Made by a program: the position numbers and the translations under genes. The notes beneath the pieces were generated by a model that saw only the letters and a list, made by a program, of their open reading frames with translations, made no database searches and was not told the origin of the DNA. 64,000 nt of DNA from Pseudonocardia halophobica (lineage in GTDB: Bacteria; Actinomycetota; Actinomycetes; Mycobacteriales; Pseudonocardiaceae): contig NZ_BSFQ01000003.1 of NCBI RefSeq assembly GCF_027922425.1, positions 62,001 through 126,000 on the forward strand, given 5' to 3'. How positions within the stretch are numbered: position 1 is the stretch's first letter; every line of letters begins with the position of its first letter. This document shows, piece after piece, positions 32,981-42,073 of the stretch.

Positions 32981-33610
32981 GTGCCCAGGAAGACCATCGC
33001 CAACACAGACGCCACGGAGAGCGCTGACACGAAGTCGGCCCGCACCCGCGCGCGCCTGCTCGACGCGACGGCGAAGGTCCTGGCACGGAAGGGCTTCGCC
33101 GGTACACGACTCTCGGACATCGCCGAGGAGGCCCACGTCCAGGCCCCGGCGATCTACTACTACTATCCCTCGCGCGAGGACCTGATCGAGGCGGTGCTGT
33201 TCGCAGGTGCTCAGGCGATGCACGAGTTCTTGACAGCGCGCCTGGCCGAATTGCCCGATGGGACCTCGCCTTCCAAGCGGATCGAGGTCGCGGTCGAGGC
33301 CCACCTGCGTCACGAGTTGGAACTATCCGACTACGCCCGGGCCGTCATCCGCAATGCGAACCAGATGCCCGAGCAGTTCAGCAGGCGCGCGCTGGAGACC
33401 ATCACCGAGTACAACGACATATGGCGCGACCTCGTCGCGGACCTTGCCGACGCGGGACTTCTCCGCGAGGACGTCGATCCCTCCATCGGCCGCATGATCG
33501 TGCTCGGCGCACTCAACTGGAGCGTCGAGTGGTGGGACCCAGCGCGAGGCTCGATCGAGCACGTCATCGCCGTTACCCAGTCCATGGTGCTACACGCCCT
33601 TCGGCCGTGA
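32981..33610 (+). CDS. TetR-family regulator (paralogue 3)
   Basis: 209 residues from a GTG with no clear ribosome site, so possibly leaderless. Helix-turn-helix TRARLLDATAKVLARKG, TRLSDIAEEAHV, recognition part APAIYYYYPSREDLI; C-terminal RMIVLGALNWSVEWW. Both halves match the TetR proteins at 19584 and 26399. It is divergent from the thiolase at 31711 (100-base spacer with the AT-rich stretch CTAACTTCGAGTAAAA at 32910). It probably regulates that thiolase and itself, with possible cross-talk among the three paralogues. Confidence 0.88.
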   Translation: MPRKTIANTDATESADTKSARTRARLLDATAKVLARKGFAGTRLSDIAEEAHVQAPAIYYYYPSREDLIEAVLFAGAQAMHEFLTARLAELPDGTSPSKRIEVAVEAHLRHELELSDYARAVIRNANQMPEQFSRRALETITEYNDIWRDLVADLADAGLLREDVDPSIGRMIVLGALNWSVEWWDPARGSIEHVIAVTQSMVLHALRP

Positions 33611-33648
33611 CGTGTGCGGACCGCTGCTGCAGACATCATGAGCTGCGG

Positions 33649-34695
33649 TCAACCGAGGTGGTGTTTGCCACCAGGCTGAACACGCGGTAGCACCTGGGTC
33701 GGTGCGTCCGCAGGAGTACCCGTTCTCGTGCCCTGTTCGGCCTCGGCCCGGCGGATGGCCTCCTGCGCGGCGGCCGGCAGGGTGTGCAGCATCTCCGCCA
33801 CCCGCTGCTGCCGGCGGGCCACGGCCTTGCGCTCGGGCAGGCCCGCGGTCGCCTCCAGCTGGGGCTTGATCGGGGGCAGCCCGGACAGCTCGTCGACCTC
33901 GGCCATCTCCCGGGCGGCCTGGGCGGTGTCCTTCTCCTCCGACATGCCGATCGGGCCCTGCCGGCGGCCGTTGAGGAACTGCGCCACCACCGGGTCCTCG
34001 CTGGTCAGCAGCACCTCTCGCGGCCCGAACATCGCCAGGTGCTTGCGGTAGAGCATCCCGATGTTGTCCGGCACCGTCTGCGCGGTGTTGATGTCGTGGG
34101 TGACGATCAGAAACGTCGCGTCCGTCTGCGCGTTCAGGTCGATGATCAGCTGGTTCAGGTACGCCGTGCGCACGGGGTCCAGGCCGGAGTCCGGCTCGTC
34201 GAACAGGATGATCTCGGGGTCGAGCACCAGCGCGCGAGCCAGGCCGGCGCGCTTGCGCATCCCGCCGGAGATCTCACCCGGGAGCTTCTTCTCGTCGCCC
34301 TTGAGCCCGACCATGTCCATCTTCTCCGCGACGATGTCGCGGATCTCCGACTCCGGCTTCTTGGTGTGCTCGCGCAGCGGGAAGGCGATGTTGTCGTAGA
34401 GGTTCATCGAGCCGAACAGCGCGCCGTCCTGGAACAGCACCCCGAACAGCTTGCGGATCTCGTAGAGCCGGTTCTCGCTGCACCGCACCAGGTCGGTGTC
34501 GTGGATGACGATCGAGCCCTTCTCCGGCTTGAGCAGCCCGATCAGCGACTTCAGGAACACCGACTTACCCGTGCCGGACGGGCCCAGCAACACACTGACC
34601 TCCCCCGGCGGGAGCGTCAGCGTGACGTCCGACCAGATGTTCGCGCGCCCGAAGGACTTCGTCAGTCCCTCGACCCGCACCTCGACTCCGGGCAC
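33649..34695 (-). CDS. mceG: Mce transporter ATPase MceG (Mkl)
   Basis: 348 residues. Walker A is GPSGTGKS (38-45), the signature is [10 protein letters not shown], and Walker B ILFDEP. The extension beyond residue 240, with [16 protein letters not shown], is typical of the Mkl/MceG group rather than of other ABC ATPases. It powers lipid import through the YrbE/Mce complex. The GTG at 34695 has AGGAG four bases upstream. It is the last gene of the mce operon, 7 bases after a Mce-associated gene; in mycobacteria the equivalent gene is unlinked. Confidence 0.93.
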   Translation of the reverse strand: MPGVEVRVEGLTKSFGRANIWSDVTLTLPPGEVSVLLGPSGTGKSVFLKSLIGLLKPEKGSIVIHDTDLVRCSENRLYEIRKLFGVLFQDGALFGSMNLYDNIAFPLREHTKKPESEIRDIVAEKMDMVGLKGDEKKLPGEISGGMRKRAGLARALVLDPEIILFDEPDSGLDPVRTAYLNQLIIDLNAQTDATFLIVTHDINTAQTVPDNIGMLYRKHLAMFGPREVLLTSEDPVVAQFLNGRRQGPIGMSEEKDTAQAAREMAEVDELSGLPPIKPQLEATAGLPERKAVARRQQRVAEMLHTLPAAAQEAIRRAEAEQGTRTGTPADAPTQVLPRVQPGGKHHLG

Positions 34696-34702
34696 TGTTC
34701 TC

Positions 34703-35566
34703 CTAGATCGGCTTGAGGTCGGACACAAGCCAGCGTCCGTCCACGCGGTCGAGCGTCACCCGTACACGGCTCCCCGATTGGGCGGGCGCGGGCACGTTCG
34801 GCGACTGGGTGGTCTGGTTGACGAACAGCAATACGACGTTCTCGTCCGCGGCTTGGGCGTCGAGCACGACGGAGCTGCCCTTGATCTCGGTGTTCGTCGT
34901 GATCTGCTGGTTCTTCGCGGCGGGCGCCACGACCTGCGTGACCAGCGCGCCGTAGTCCTGGCGGAACGAGTCGGTCAGACCCGGCCCGGCCCGGTCGATC
35001 AGCGAGTCGACAGAGTTCGGATCGTAGCTGAGCAGCGCAGGCACCGCCGCTATCGCCGCGTCCCGTGCGGCCTGCCGGTCTGACTCGGCGGAGGCAGCCG
35101 CGCGCCAGAACCACACGCCCGCGCCGGCCAGCAGCACCAGCACCAGTGCCGCGATCCCTGCGACGAGGAGAACCGAGCGGGGATTGCGGTCCAACCGCGT
35201 GCGGTAGGCCCGGCCGACCCGGCCGGGCACGGCGCCTGCGGCGCGCAGGCCGGTCGCGACAACGCGCAGCGCCCGTCCGACGATCCTCGGTGTCCGCCGA
35301 CGACGGCCGGAAGCAGCCGTGTCGGCAGACCCCGCGGCATTGAATTCCGCATCCTCGGCAACGGTGTCGACCGCAACGGTGTCCTCGAGGCCGGCGCCCT
35401 CGGGATCGGGTCGTGTGTGAACGGCGTGGAGCATTTGTGTGGGGGCTTCGCCACGCGGACCGCCACGGTCCGCGCGGTCCGGCGCGCCGTCCGTCGCGCT
35501 CTCCGCGTCGTCGACGACCCCGTCGAGGAGGTCGTGGTCGGTGAACCCACTGCTGCGTGTCGCCAT
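34703..35566 (-). CDS. Mce-associated membrane protein
   Basis: 287 residues. An acidic, low-complexity N-terminal region of about 85 residues and a basic patch (GRRRRTPR) precede one transmembrane helix at about 131-154. A conserved extracytoplasmic domain of about 130 residues follows, ending in [19 protein letters not shown] (short form: [12 protein letters not shown]), shared with the next protein. This is the Mas/Mam architecture thought to stabilise or assist Mce complexes. The cytoplasmic tail is unusually long. Confidence 0.82.
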   Translation of the reverse strand: MATRSSGFTDHDLLDGVVDDAESATDGAPDRADRGGPRGEAPTQMLHAVHTRPDPEGAGLEDTVAVDTVAEDAEFNAAGSADTAASGRRRRTPRIVGRALRVVATGLRAAGAVPGRVGRAYRTRLDRNPRSVLLVAGIAALVLVLLAGAGVWFWRAAASAESDRQAARDAAIAAVPALLSYDPNSVDSLIDRAGPGLTDSFRQDYGALVTQVVAPAAKNQQITTNTEIKGSSVVLDAQAADENVVLLFVNQTTQSPNVPAPAQSGSRVRVTLDRVDGRWLVSDLKPI

Positions 35567-35583
35567 GGTCCTCTCCCTCCCGC

Positions 35584-36171
35584 TCAGGCCACGAACTCGA
35601 CGGACGAGGCGAGCCAGCGCCCGTCGACGCGATCGAGGGTCACCGCGAGCCGGTAGTCGCGGTTCTCCGGCTGCGTGGCGGCGGAGTTCGTCACCGTCGA
35701 GTGCACGGCCACCAGGGTCCGCGCCGTGTCACCGTCAAGGCTGTCCAGCCCCGCCTCGACGACCTGTCCCTCGGTCGAGACCTTCGCCTGCTGCACGATC
35801 TGGACGAACGGGCCGCGGCGCTGCTCGAACTCCGCCTTGAAGTCGCCCGTCGTCCCGTCCAACAGCCGCTGCAGGTCCGCGTCCGCGGTGTCCTGCTTGA
35901 TCGTCGTCAGGTTGGTCGCGACCTGCCGGGCCGCGTCCACCGCGGCCCGTCCGTCGGCCGCGGAGCGCTGAGCGATGCCGGCGTAGACCCCGGCGACAGC
36001 CGCGGCGACGAGGGCCACCAGGGCCAGCACGGTCACCGCCCGCGCGGGACCGCGTCGGCGGTCACCGGATGCGGGTGCGTCGGCGGCCGTCTCGGGACGC
36101 TCGGCGTCGGGCTCGACGACCGTGGTGGATCCGCTCATCGGCCGACCGGCCGGAGCAGGAGCCTCTGCCAT
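35584..36171 (-). CDS. Mce-associated membrane protein
   Basis: 195 residues. One transmembrane helix at about 44-65 is followed by an NTF2-like extracytoplasmic domain that ends in [19 protein letters not shown] (short form: [11 protein letters not shown]), paralogous to the gene at 34703. Two starts compete. The ATG at 36171 has GGAGGAG five bases upstream but overlaps mceF by 37 bases; the ATG at 36138 overlaps the mceF stop in an ATGA. The former is given. It is probably a partner of the Mce complex in the envelope. Confidence 0.82.
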   Translation of the reverse strand: MAEAPAPAGRPMSGSTTVVEPDAERPETAADAPASGDRRRGPARAVTVLALVALVAAAVAGVYAGIAQRSAADGRAAVDAARQVATNLTTIKQDTADADLQRLLDGTTGDFKAEFEQRRGPFVQIVQQAKVSTEGQVVEAGLDSLDGDTARTLVAVHSTVTNSAATQPENRDYRLAVTLDRVDGRWLASSVEFVA

Positions 36172-37514
36172 GTCATCTCCTCCTCGGGCGCCGTCGGCTC
36201 ACCGACGGCCCTCAGGTAGTAGGGCGTTCCATCCGGCCCGATCGCGCGACCGCCCAACGGGTCGGTCCGGGGCCGGCTGCCGTCACCCAACAGGCTGCCG
36301 AGCGCGGTGCCCGGCGCGAACGGCGGGTTGTTCGGCGCCACGGGCCTGGTTCCGCCGCCCCGGCAGTCCATCGGGGTCCCCGCGCGGGTGCCCGGCGCCT
36401 CGGCGCACGGGGTGTTCCGTGCGCCGCGGACGCCGCTCACGTCGTCCGCCGGAAGCCGGCAGAAGGCGCTGATCGGCGGGGCGACCGAGGTGTCGGCCGG
36501 GTCGCGCCACTGGTCCGCGGGGACGAAGCCCTGTGTACACGCGGGTGGCGAGTTGAGGGCGAGGTCGAGGTCGACGTTCGCTCGATGGTCCTCCCCGTTC
36601 GGCAGGACGATCGTCTGACCGTTCGTCGCAAGGGCCGGGTAGACGGACAGCGCCTGGGCCAGGTTCGGCTCGTAGGTGTCGAGCACCCCGCCGACGGTGA
36701 CGAGGTTGGCGAGCAGAGTCGGCACGGTCCCGCGCACGTCGCCGAGCAGGCCGTTCACCTCGCGGGCGAACGGACGGCCGTCGGTGAGCAGGCCGCGGAT
36801 GTCCCCGTCGCTCTCCCGCAGCTGGTCGGTCACCGAGGCGAGGTCCGCGCTCAGCGACCGCAGCTCCGGGGAGATCTCGTCGACCGAGCCGAGCACCGGC
36901 CGCAGGTCGTCGAGGAGCTGCGCCGTCGGGGCGTAGTTCGCGTCCGCGGCGTCGAGGAGGGTGCCCCCGCTGTCGATGATCCGCTGCAGGTCGCCGCCCG
37001 ACCCGCGGAAGGCGTCGAACGCCTCGTTCACGACGACGTTGAGATCGTCGGCGGGAAGCTTGGCCACCAGCGCGTTGACCTGGTCCAGCACCGGTCCGAT
37101 CTGGACGGGCGTCGACGTCTGGCTCACCGGGATGGTGTCCCCGGAGGCCAGGAAGGGACCGTCGAGGTTGTCCGGCACGAGGTCGACGTACTGCTCGCCG
37201 ACCGCGGAGAGGCTGTGCACCTCGGCACGCGTCGTCGTGGGCACGTCGTGGCCGCTGTCGATCCGCAGGTCGGCCTCGACGCCGGTGTCGCTGAGCCGGA
37301 CGGCGGTGACCCGACCGACCGAGCTGCCGCGGTAGTTGACCTCGGCGCCCTCGTACAGCCTGCCCGCCTCGGCGAAGTTCGCAGTGACCGTGTAGTTGCC
37401 GATTCCGAGCTGGTCCGGCACCCGGAGGTAGACGATGCCGAGGATCAGGCTGCCGACGACCGTCGCGATGACGAGCGCGGTGAGCTGGCCCCGGATGAAC
37501 CTGGTGAGGATCAC
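36135..37514 (-). CDS. mceF: Mce-family protein F
   Basis: 459 residues. One N-terminal helix (about 10-30, LTALVIATVVGSLILGIVYL), then the MlaD/Mce domain (YTVTANFAEAGRLYEGAEVNYRG, in short: FAEAGRLYEGAEV). A long helical needle region follows (about 140-330), then a Pro/Gly/Cys-containing tail. It forms part of the hexameric lipid channel that crosses the periplasm. The GTG start overlaps the mceE stop (GTGA). The position as sixth mce gene defines the letter. Confidence 0.9.
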   Translation of the reverse strand: MILTRFIRGQLTALVIATVVGSLILGIVYLRVPDQLGIGNYTVTANFAEAGRLYEGAEVNYRGSSVGRVTAVRLSDTGVEADLRIDSGHDVPTTTRAEVHSLSAVGEQYVDLVPDNLDGPFLASGDTIPVSQTSTPVQIGPVLDQVNALVAKLPADDLNVVVNEAFDAFRGSGGDLQRIIDSGGTLLDAADANYAPTAQLLDDLRPVLGSVDEISPELRSLSADLASVTDQLRESDGDIRGLLTDGRPFAREVNGLLGDVRGTVPTLLANLVTVGGVLDTYEPNLAQALSVYPALATNGQTIVLPNGEDHRANVDLDLALNSPPACTQGFVPADQWRDPADTSVAPPISAFCRLPADDVSGVRGARNTPCAEAPGTRAGTPMDCRGGGTRPVAPNNPPFAPGTALGSLLGDGSRPRTDPLGGRAIGPDGTPYYLRAVGEPTAPEEEMTWQRLLLRPVGR

Positions 37515-38782
37515 CGGCCACCTCCCAGGAGCGAGCCGAGCAGGCCGCCGGATCCCCCGCCCGAGTCCGCGGGCGCCGCGGGCGCCGGCGACGGGGCGGG
37601 GGTGGCGGGGGGAGCGGACGGGTTCGTGGTGGGAGCGGCCCCCGTGAAGGCGTCCAGCGGATCGCGCAGGGGGTCGCCTGCACCCCCGGCGGAACCCGGG
37701 GCGGCGCCGCCGAGCAGGTTCTGGATGCCGAACAGGCTGCCCTCGAGCGGGGTGCCGCTGAGCAGGTTGGCGTCGATCTTCGACAGCTGCAGGTCGACCA
37801 TCAGGCTCAGGTTGCAGTAGTCGCCGCGGCACGCGTTCGGGGTGGTCGCAGCCGGGAACGGGAAGGTCAGGACCAGCCCCAACGCACCGACCAGGTGGTC
37901 CTGCGTGTCGCCCAGCGACTTCAGGACCGGCTGCAGGTCGCGCAGGTTCGCGGTGAGGTTGTCCCCGCTCTCGGCCACGATCTGGGAACCTGTCGCGCTG
38001 AGGGCCTTGAGCTTGTCCAGGGCGGTGACCAGGTCGTCGCGCTCACGGTCGAGCACCTGCAGGGCCGGGCCGAGCTGGTCGAGGGCACCGGTGATGGTGT
38101 CGGTCTGCCCCGCAAGCTGTCCCGAGAGCCGGTCGAGGCCGTCGATCGCCGTTGTGATGTCGTTGCGCTGTGCGTCGAGTCCGGTGACGAACGTGTCGAG
38201 CTGCGGGAGCAGCCGTCCGACGGCGCCGTCATCGCCGCCCAGGGCGCGGTCCAGCTCCCGGGTCACGGTGCTGAGCTGGTTGAGCCCGCCGCCGTTGAGC
38301 ACCAGCGAGGTCGCCGCCAGCACCTCCTCGGTGGTCGGGTACGCCCGCGTGTTGGCGAGCGGTACGACGTCACCCTCCACCAGCCGCCCGGTCGGGGCGG
38401 GCTCGGTCGGGGCGCTCATCTCCAGGTAGGACGCGCCCAGCAAGCTGTTCTGCCCGACCGCAGCGACCGCGTTCTGGGGCAGCTGGACGTCTCGTCCCAG
38501 CCGGACGTTCGCCACGGCGTGCCAGTCCCGGGTGGCCAACGAGGTGATCGTACCGACGGCGATGTCCCCGACCTTGACCTGGGCGTTCGGCTTGAGCGTG
38601 CCGACGTCGGGGAGCTCGACCTGCACCGTGTAGGAGCCGTCTCCCCCGCCCACGCCACCGGGCAGTGGGAGGGCGTTGACGCCCTCGAAGCGACAGCCGG
38701 TCAGCCCGAGGGCGACCGTGGTCGCCAGGACGGCGAACGGTAGCGCCCGTCGGAGCCCGCCGGTTCGCGACGACCGGGTCAT
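37511..38782 (-). CDS. mceE: Mce-family lipoprotein E
   Basis: 423 residues. A signal peptide with lipobox LTGC (Cys at about 30) shows it is a lipoprotein, the feature that marks the E subunit (LprK-like) in mce operons. The Mce domain starts with YTVQVELPDVGTLKPNAQVKVG (short: LPDVGTLKPNAQV), followed by helical repeats to about 300 and a Pro/Ala/Ser-rich tail from about 380. The ATG overlaps the mceD stop (ATGA, 38779-38782). A long open frame continuing upstream is in mceD antiframe and rejected. Confidence 0.92.
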   Translation of the reverse strand: MTRSSRTGGLRRALPFAVLATTVALGLTGCRFEGVNALPLPGGVGGGDGSYTVQVELPDVGTLKPNAQVKVGDIAVGTITSLATRDWHAVANVRLGRDVQLPQNAVAAVGQNSLLGASYLEMSAPTEPAPTGRLVEGDVVPLANTRAYPTTEEVLAATSLVLNGGGLNQLSTVTRELDRALGGDDGAVGRLLPQLDTFVTGLDAQRNDITTAIDGLDRLSGQLAGQTDTITGALDQLGPALQVLDRERDDLVTALDKLKALSATGSQIVAESGDNLTANLRDLQPVLKSLGDTQDHLVGALGLVLTFPFPAATTPNACRGDYCNLSLMVDLQLSKIDANLLSGTPLEGSLFGIQNLLGGAAPGSAGGAGDPLRDPLDAFTGAAPTTNPSAPPATPAPSPAPAAPADSGGGSGGLLGSLLGGGR

Positions 38783-40011
38783 CGGGTGCCTCCCTGGGGG
38801 GTGAGGAGCTCGGAGAGACCGCCCTGTCCGGTGACCGGCGGGAGGATCGCGGACGGGCCGTCCGCGGGCAGCGGCGCCCGCGGGCTGGCCTCGGTAGGGA
38901 GGCTGCCCGGGCGGCTCAGGGGGTTGGCTGCCACTGGCGGGTAATTGACCTTCAGCAGGTCCAGCAGCGGACCGAGGGCCGCCGCGCACTGCTTGGCCGC
39001 CTCCTGGGGGTCCAGGTTGCCCGCCGCGGCGATGCCGGAGCAGACGAACAAGGAGGGGTTCTGGAGGTTGGCCAGAGCCAGCTGTCCGTGCAGCGAGGCG
39101 GTGCCGGGCTGGATGGCGTTGTAAAGGTTCGTCAGCGGCAGCGGCGCCGCATGCAGCACCCCGGCCAGGTCCTCCTGCTGAGCGGCCAAGATGCCGGTGA
39201 CGCCGGCGAGCCGGTCGACCGAGGTGCCGAGCCGGTCGCGGTTGTCCGCGACGAACTGCTGCACGGTGCCCACCGTGGTGCGCAGGTCCGCCAGCGCGGC
39301 GCCGAGCTGGTCGCGGTTCTCGTCCAGGATCCCGGAGACCGACGCCAGTCGGGTGCCGAACTCCTCGATCTGCTTGTCGCTGGTGGCGAGCGCGGCCGTG
39401 AACACCTGCAGGTTGTTGACCGTGCCGAACAGGTCGTCGCTGCCGTCGGCGAGGGTCGTCGTGGCCGCCGCAAGCCGCTTGAGCGTGTCGTTGAGCCCCG
39501 CACCCTGCCCCTGCAGGGTGTCCGCGCCGACCGACAGCGCACGCGCGAGCGACCCGTCGGGGTCGTCGGCGACCGGACCGAGGTCGGTCGACAGCCGGGA
39601 GAGCTGGTCCTTGATGGAGTCCCACTCGACGGGGACGGCCGTTCGCTCGAGCGGGATGATCGCGCCCTCCGCCAGCGTCGGTCCCCCTGTGTAGCGGGGC
39701 GCCAGCTGCAGGTACCGAGTGGTGACCAGACTGGGTGCGACGATCGCGGCCTGCGCGTCCGCCGGGACCTCCTGGTCGGAGTCGTAGTGGAAGTCGACCT
39801 TGACCTGGTTGCCCTCGGGGGTGATGGCGTCGATCTTGCCGACGGGGACGCCGAGGATCCGGACCTCGTCGCCCGGGTACATACCCGTCGTCGAGGTGAA
39901 GTAGGCGGAGGCCTTCCGGGTGCCGCTCACGCTCACGGCGACGAGCACTCCCGCGACGAGGACCGCGACGACGACGGCGGCCAGCACGCGGAGGATAAGG
40001 ATGCGGCTCAC
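38779..40011 (-). CDS. mceD: Mce-family protein D
   Basis: 410 residues. Transmembrane helix about 7-28, Mce domain from about 35 (AYFTSTTGMYPGDEVRILG, GKIDAITPEGNQVKVDFHY), helical needle to about 300, then a conserved region with two cysteines (FVCSGI, KQCAAAL) and a Pro-rich tail. The GTG start overlaps the mceC stop. Part of the heterohexameric lipid importer. Confidence 0.92.
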   Translation of the reverse strand: MSRILILRVLAAVVVAVLVAGVLVAVSVSGTRKASAYFTSTTGMYPGDEVRILGVPVGKIDAITPEGNQVKVDFHYDSDQEVPADAQAAIVAPSLVTTRYLQLAPRYTGGPTLAEGAIIPLERTAVPVEWDSIKDQLSRLSTDLGPVADDPDGSLARALSVGADTLQGQGAGLNDTLKRLAAATTTLADGSDDLFGTVNNLQVFTAALATSDKQIEEFGTRLASVSGILDENRDQLGAALADLRTTVGTVQQFVADNRDRLGTSVDRLAGVTGILAAQQEDLAGVLHAAPLPLTNLYNAIQPGTASLHGQLALANLQNPSLFVCSGIAAAGNLDPQEAAKQCAAALGPLLDLLKVNYPPVAANPLSRPGSLPTEASPRAPLPADGPSAILPPVTGQGGLSELLTPQGGTR

Positions 40012-41045
40012 CGGTTACCTCCCTGCTGGGCGGGCGCGATGGACGCCCCCTGGTTCGAGCCCAGCTCCGGCAGGTAGTCCGAGAGCGGGATCAGGTTGCC
40101 GGGGATCAGGTTCTGCACGTAGGCGTTGAAGAACGGGCCGTTGCTCACGGCCTCCCCGACGCCGGTCGCGTAGCCGACGGCGCCCTTGAGGATCTTCGCG
40201 ATGTTGTCCTCGTTCTGCTGCAGGGTCGCGAGCACCGAGTTCAGCCGGTCCAGCGCGGGCTCGATCTGCTCGCGGTTGTCGGCGACCAGCCCGTTCAACT
40301 CCTGGGCGAGCGCCGAGGCGTTCCGCAGCAGCTCACCGATGTCCTTGCGCCGCTGTTCGAGCTCACCGAGCAGCAGGTTGCCGTCGGTGATTAAGAGCTT
40401 GACCTGGTCGGAGCGCTGGGCCAGCACCCCGGTGACCCCCTGAGCGTGGGCCAGCAGCTCGCGCAGCTCGGCATCCCGGGAGGCGATGGTCGTGGAAAGC
40501 CGTCCGACCCCGTCCACGGCCGAGCGCAGCTGCGGCCCCTTGCCGTCCAGCGTCTCCGACACGGTGTCGAGCGCCTTGGACAGCTGCTGGGTGTCGATCT
40601 GCTGCGCCGTCGTGGTGAGCGTCGAGAGCGCCTCGGGCAGGTCGTACGGGGCGACCGTGCGGTCCCGGGGGATGGGGGTCCCCGGGTCCTGGTCGGTGGT
40701 CCCGGAGGGCTCCAGCTTGAGGAACTTGTCGCCCAGCACGGTCGCCACCGAGACCGAGGCCCTGGTCCGGTCGCCGACCTCTGCCTTCGAGTCCGTGACC
40801 CGGAAGTCGACACGGACGTTCGGGCCGTCGAGGCTCACGCCGGTCACCCGGCCGATCTCGAAGCCGCCCACCTTCACGGGGTCGCCCTCGCGGAGGCCTC
40901 CGGCCTCGGAGAACAGGGCGCTGTACGCGGTTCCGCGCAGGTCGAGCAGGGACGTCGTGTTGAGCGCCGCGGCGAGCACCAGGAGGATGGCGACGAGACC
41001 GATCGCCCCGACGACCACGGGGTTCTTGTCGCGGAAGCGGATCAT
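40008..41045 (-). CDS. mceC: Mce-family protein C
   Basis: 345 residues. One N-terminal helix (PVVVGAIGLVAILLVLAAAL), the Mce domain (AYSALFSEAGGLREGDPVKVGG, short: FSEAGGLREGDPV) and a long coiled region with regular heptads (about 140-280). It lacks the long proline tail of D, E and F. The start at 41045 is the ATG overlapping the mceB stop (ATGA); a GTG four codons earlier is possible. Confidence 0.92.
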   Translation of the reverse strand: MIRFRDKNPVVVGAIGLVAILLVLAAALNTTSLLDLRGTAYSALFSEAGGLREGDPVKVGGFEIGRVTGVSLDGPNVRVDFRVTDSKAEVGDRTRASVSVATVLGDKFLKLEPSGTTDQDPGTPIPRDRTVAPYDLPEALSTLTTTAQQIDTQQLSKALDTVSETLDGKGPQLRSAVDGVGRLSTTIASRDAELRELLAHAQGVTGVLAQRSDQVKLLITDGNLLLGELEQRRKDIGELLRNASALAQELNGLVADNREQIEPALDRLNSVLATLQQNEDNIAKILKGAVGYATGVGEAVSNGPFFNAYVQNLIPGNLIPLSDYLPELGSNQGASIAPAQQGGNR

Positions 41046-42073
41046 GGGAGTCGGCACCTCGGGGTGTTCTGGTTCGAACCGAAGACCGGCGAGGAGATGG
41101 GCTGGCCGTCGGGCCCGGTGACCTTGACCTGGACGCTGCAGAGATAGAAGTTGAAGAAGGTGCCGTAGGAGCCGACCCGGTCGAGGCTCTCGTAGGCCCT
41201 CGGGATCTGCGCCAGGACGGCGTTGAGCCGGTCGGTGTTGTCGTCGAGGTTCGTCGCCACCCTGCCCAGCTCGGCGATCGAGCCCTGCAGCGGCGGTCGG
41301 ACCTGGCCCAGGAGGGACGCGAGGTCCCCGGCGAAGCCGTTGACCCGCGTGATCGACTCACCGATGGTCTGCCGGTCCGCGGCGAGCCCCGAGACGACCT
41401 TCTGCAGCTGGTCCAGCGTCGTGCTGAGCTGCGAGTCGCGGGTGTCGACCGCACCGAGGACGGTGTTGAGGTTCTGCACCGTCCGGCCGATCACCTCGTC
41501 GCGGTCGGCCAGCGTGCTGGTCAGCGAGGCGGTGTGGCGCAACAGCGAGTCGACCGTGCCGCTCTGTCCCTGCAGCGTTCCGATGAGGTCGGTCGCCAGC
41601 GAGTTGACCTGGTCCGGCTGCAGGCCCTGGAACAGCGGCTTGAAGCCGTTGAGCAGAACGTCGAGGTCCAGAGCCGGCACCGTCCGCGTGTCGGGGATCG
41701 TGGCGTCGGGGTCCTGACGACTGCCGTCGCCCGGACCCGGCGCCAGCTCCAGGTACCGGTCGCCGATCAGGTTCTCGTAGCGGGCCAGCACCTTCGTCGA
41801 GGCGGTGACGGGCTGGTCGTCCCGCACGTCGAAGTCGACCTTGACTCGGTCGCCGTCGCCGAGCTCGACACCGGTCACCTGCCCCACGTCGACGCCGGCC
41901 ACCTTGACCAGGTCACCGTCGGAGAGTCCGCTGACGTCGGCGAACTCCGCCGAGTACGAGGTGTGGGCGACACCCACGGTCGACCGGCCCAGGGTCACCC
42001 AGAGCAGGCCACCGAAGAACACGCCGACCACGAGGAAGGCAATGACCTTGATCAGTTCGGAGCGGACCTTCAC
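41042..42073 (-). CDS. mceB: Mce-family protein B
   Basis: 343 residues. N-terminal helix about 9-29 (VIAFLVVGVFFGGLLWV), Mce domain (YSAEFADVSGLSDGDLVKVAG, short: FADVSGLSDGDLV) and a helical needle. A C-terminal FNFYLCSVQV and a terminal cysteine (PRCRLP) are typical of MceB. The GTG start overlaps the mceA stop (GTGA). Confidence 0.92.
   Translation of the reverse strand: MKVRSELIKVIAFLVVGVFFGGLLWVTLGRSTVGVAHTSYSAEFADVSGLSDGDLVKVAGVDVGQVTGVELGDGDRVKVDFDVRDDQPVTASTKVLARYENLIGDRYLELAPGPGDGSRQDPDATIPDTRTVPALDLDVLLNGFKPLFQGLQPDQVNSLATDLIGTLQGQSGTVDSLLRHTASLTSTLADRDEVIGRTVQNLNTVLGAVDTRDSQLSTTLDQLQKVVSGLAADRQTIGESITRVNGFAGDLASLLGQVRPPLQGSIAELGRVATNLDDNTDRLNAVLAQIPRAYESLDRVGSYGTFFNFYLCSVQVKVTGPDGQPISSPVFGSNQNTPRCRLP

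Noticed and set aside
33619..33650. Imperfect hairpin between the TetR gene and mceG
   Set aside because: About 10 bp with one mismatch, a 12-base loop, and overlap with the mceG stop; too weak to call a terminator.
36069..37820. 583-codon plus-strand frame opposite mceF
   Set aside because: No motif; overlaps a clear Mce gene whose frame, start overlap and membrane helix are all consistent.
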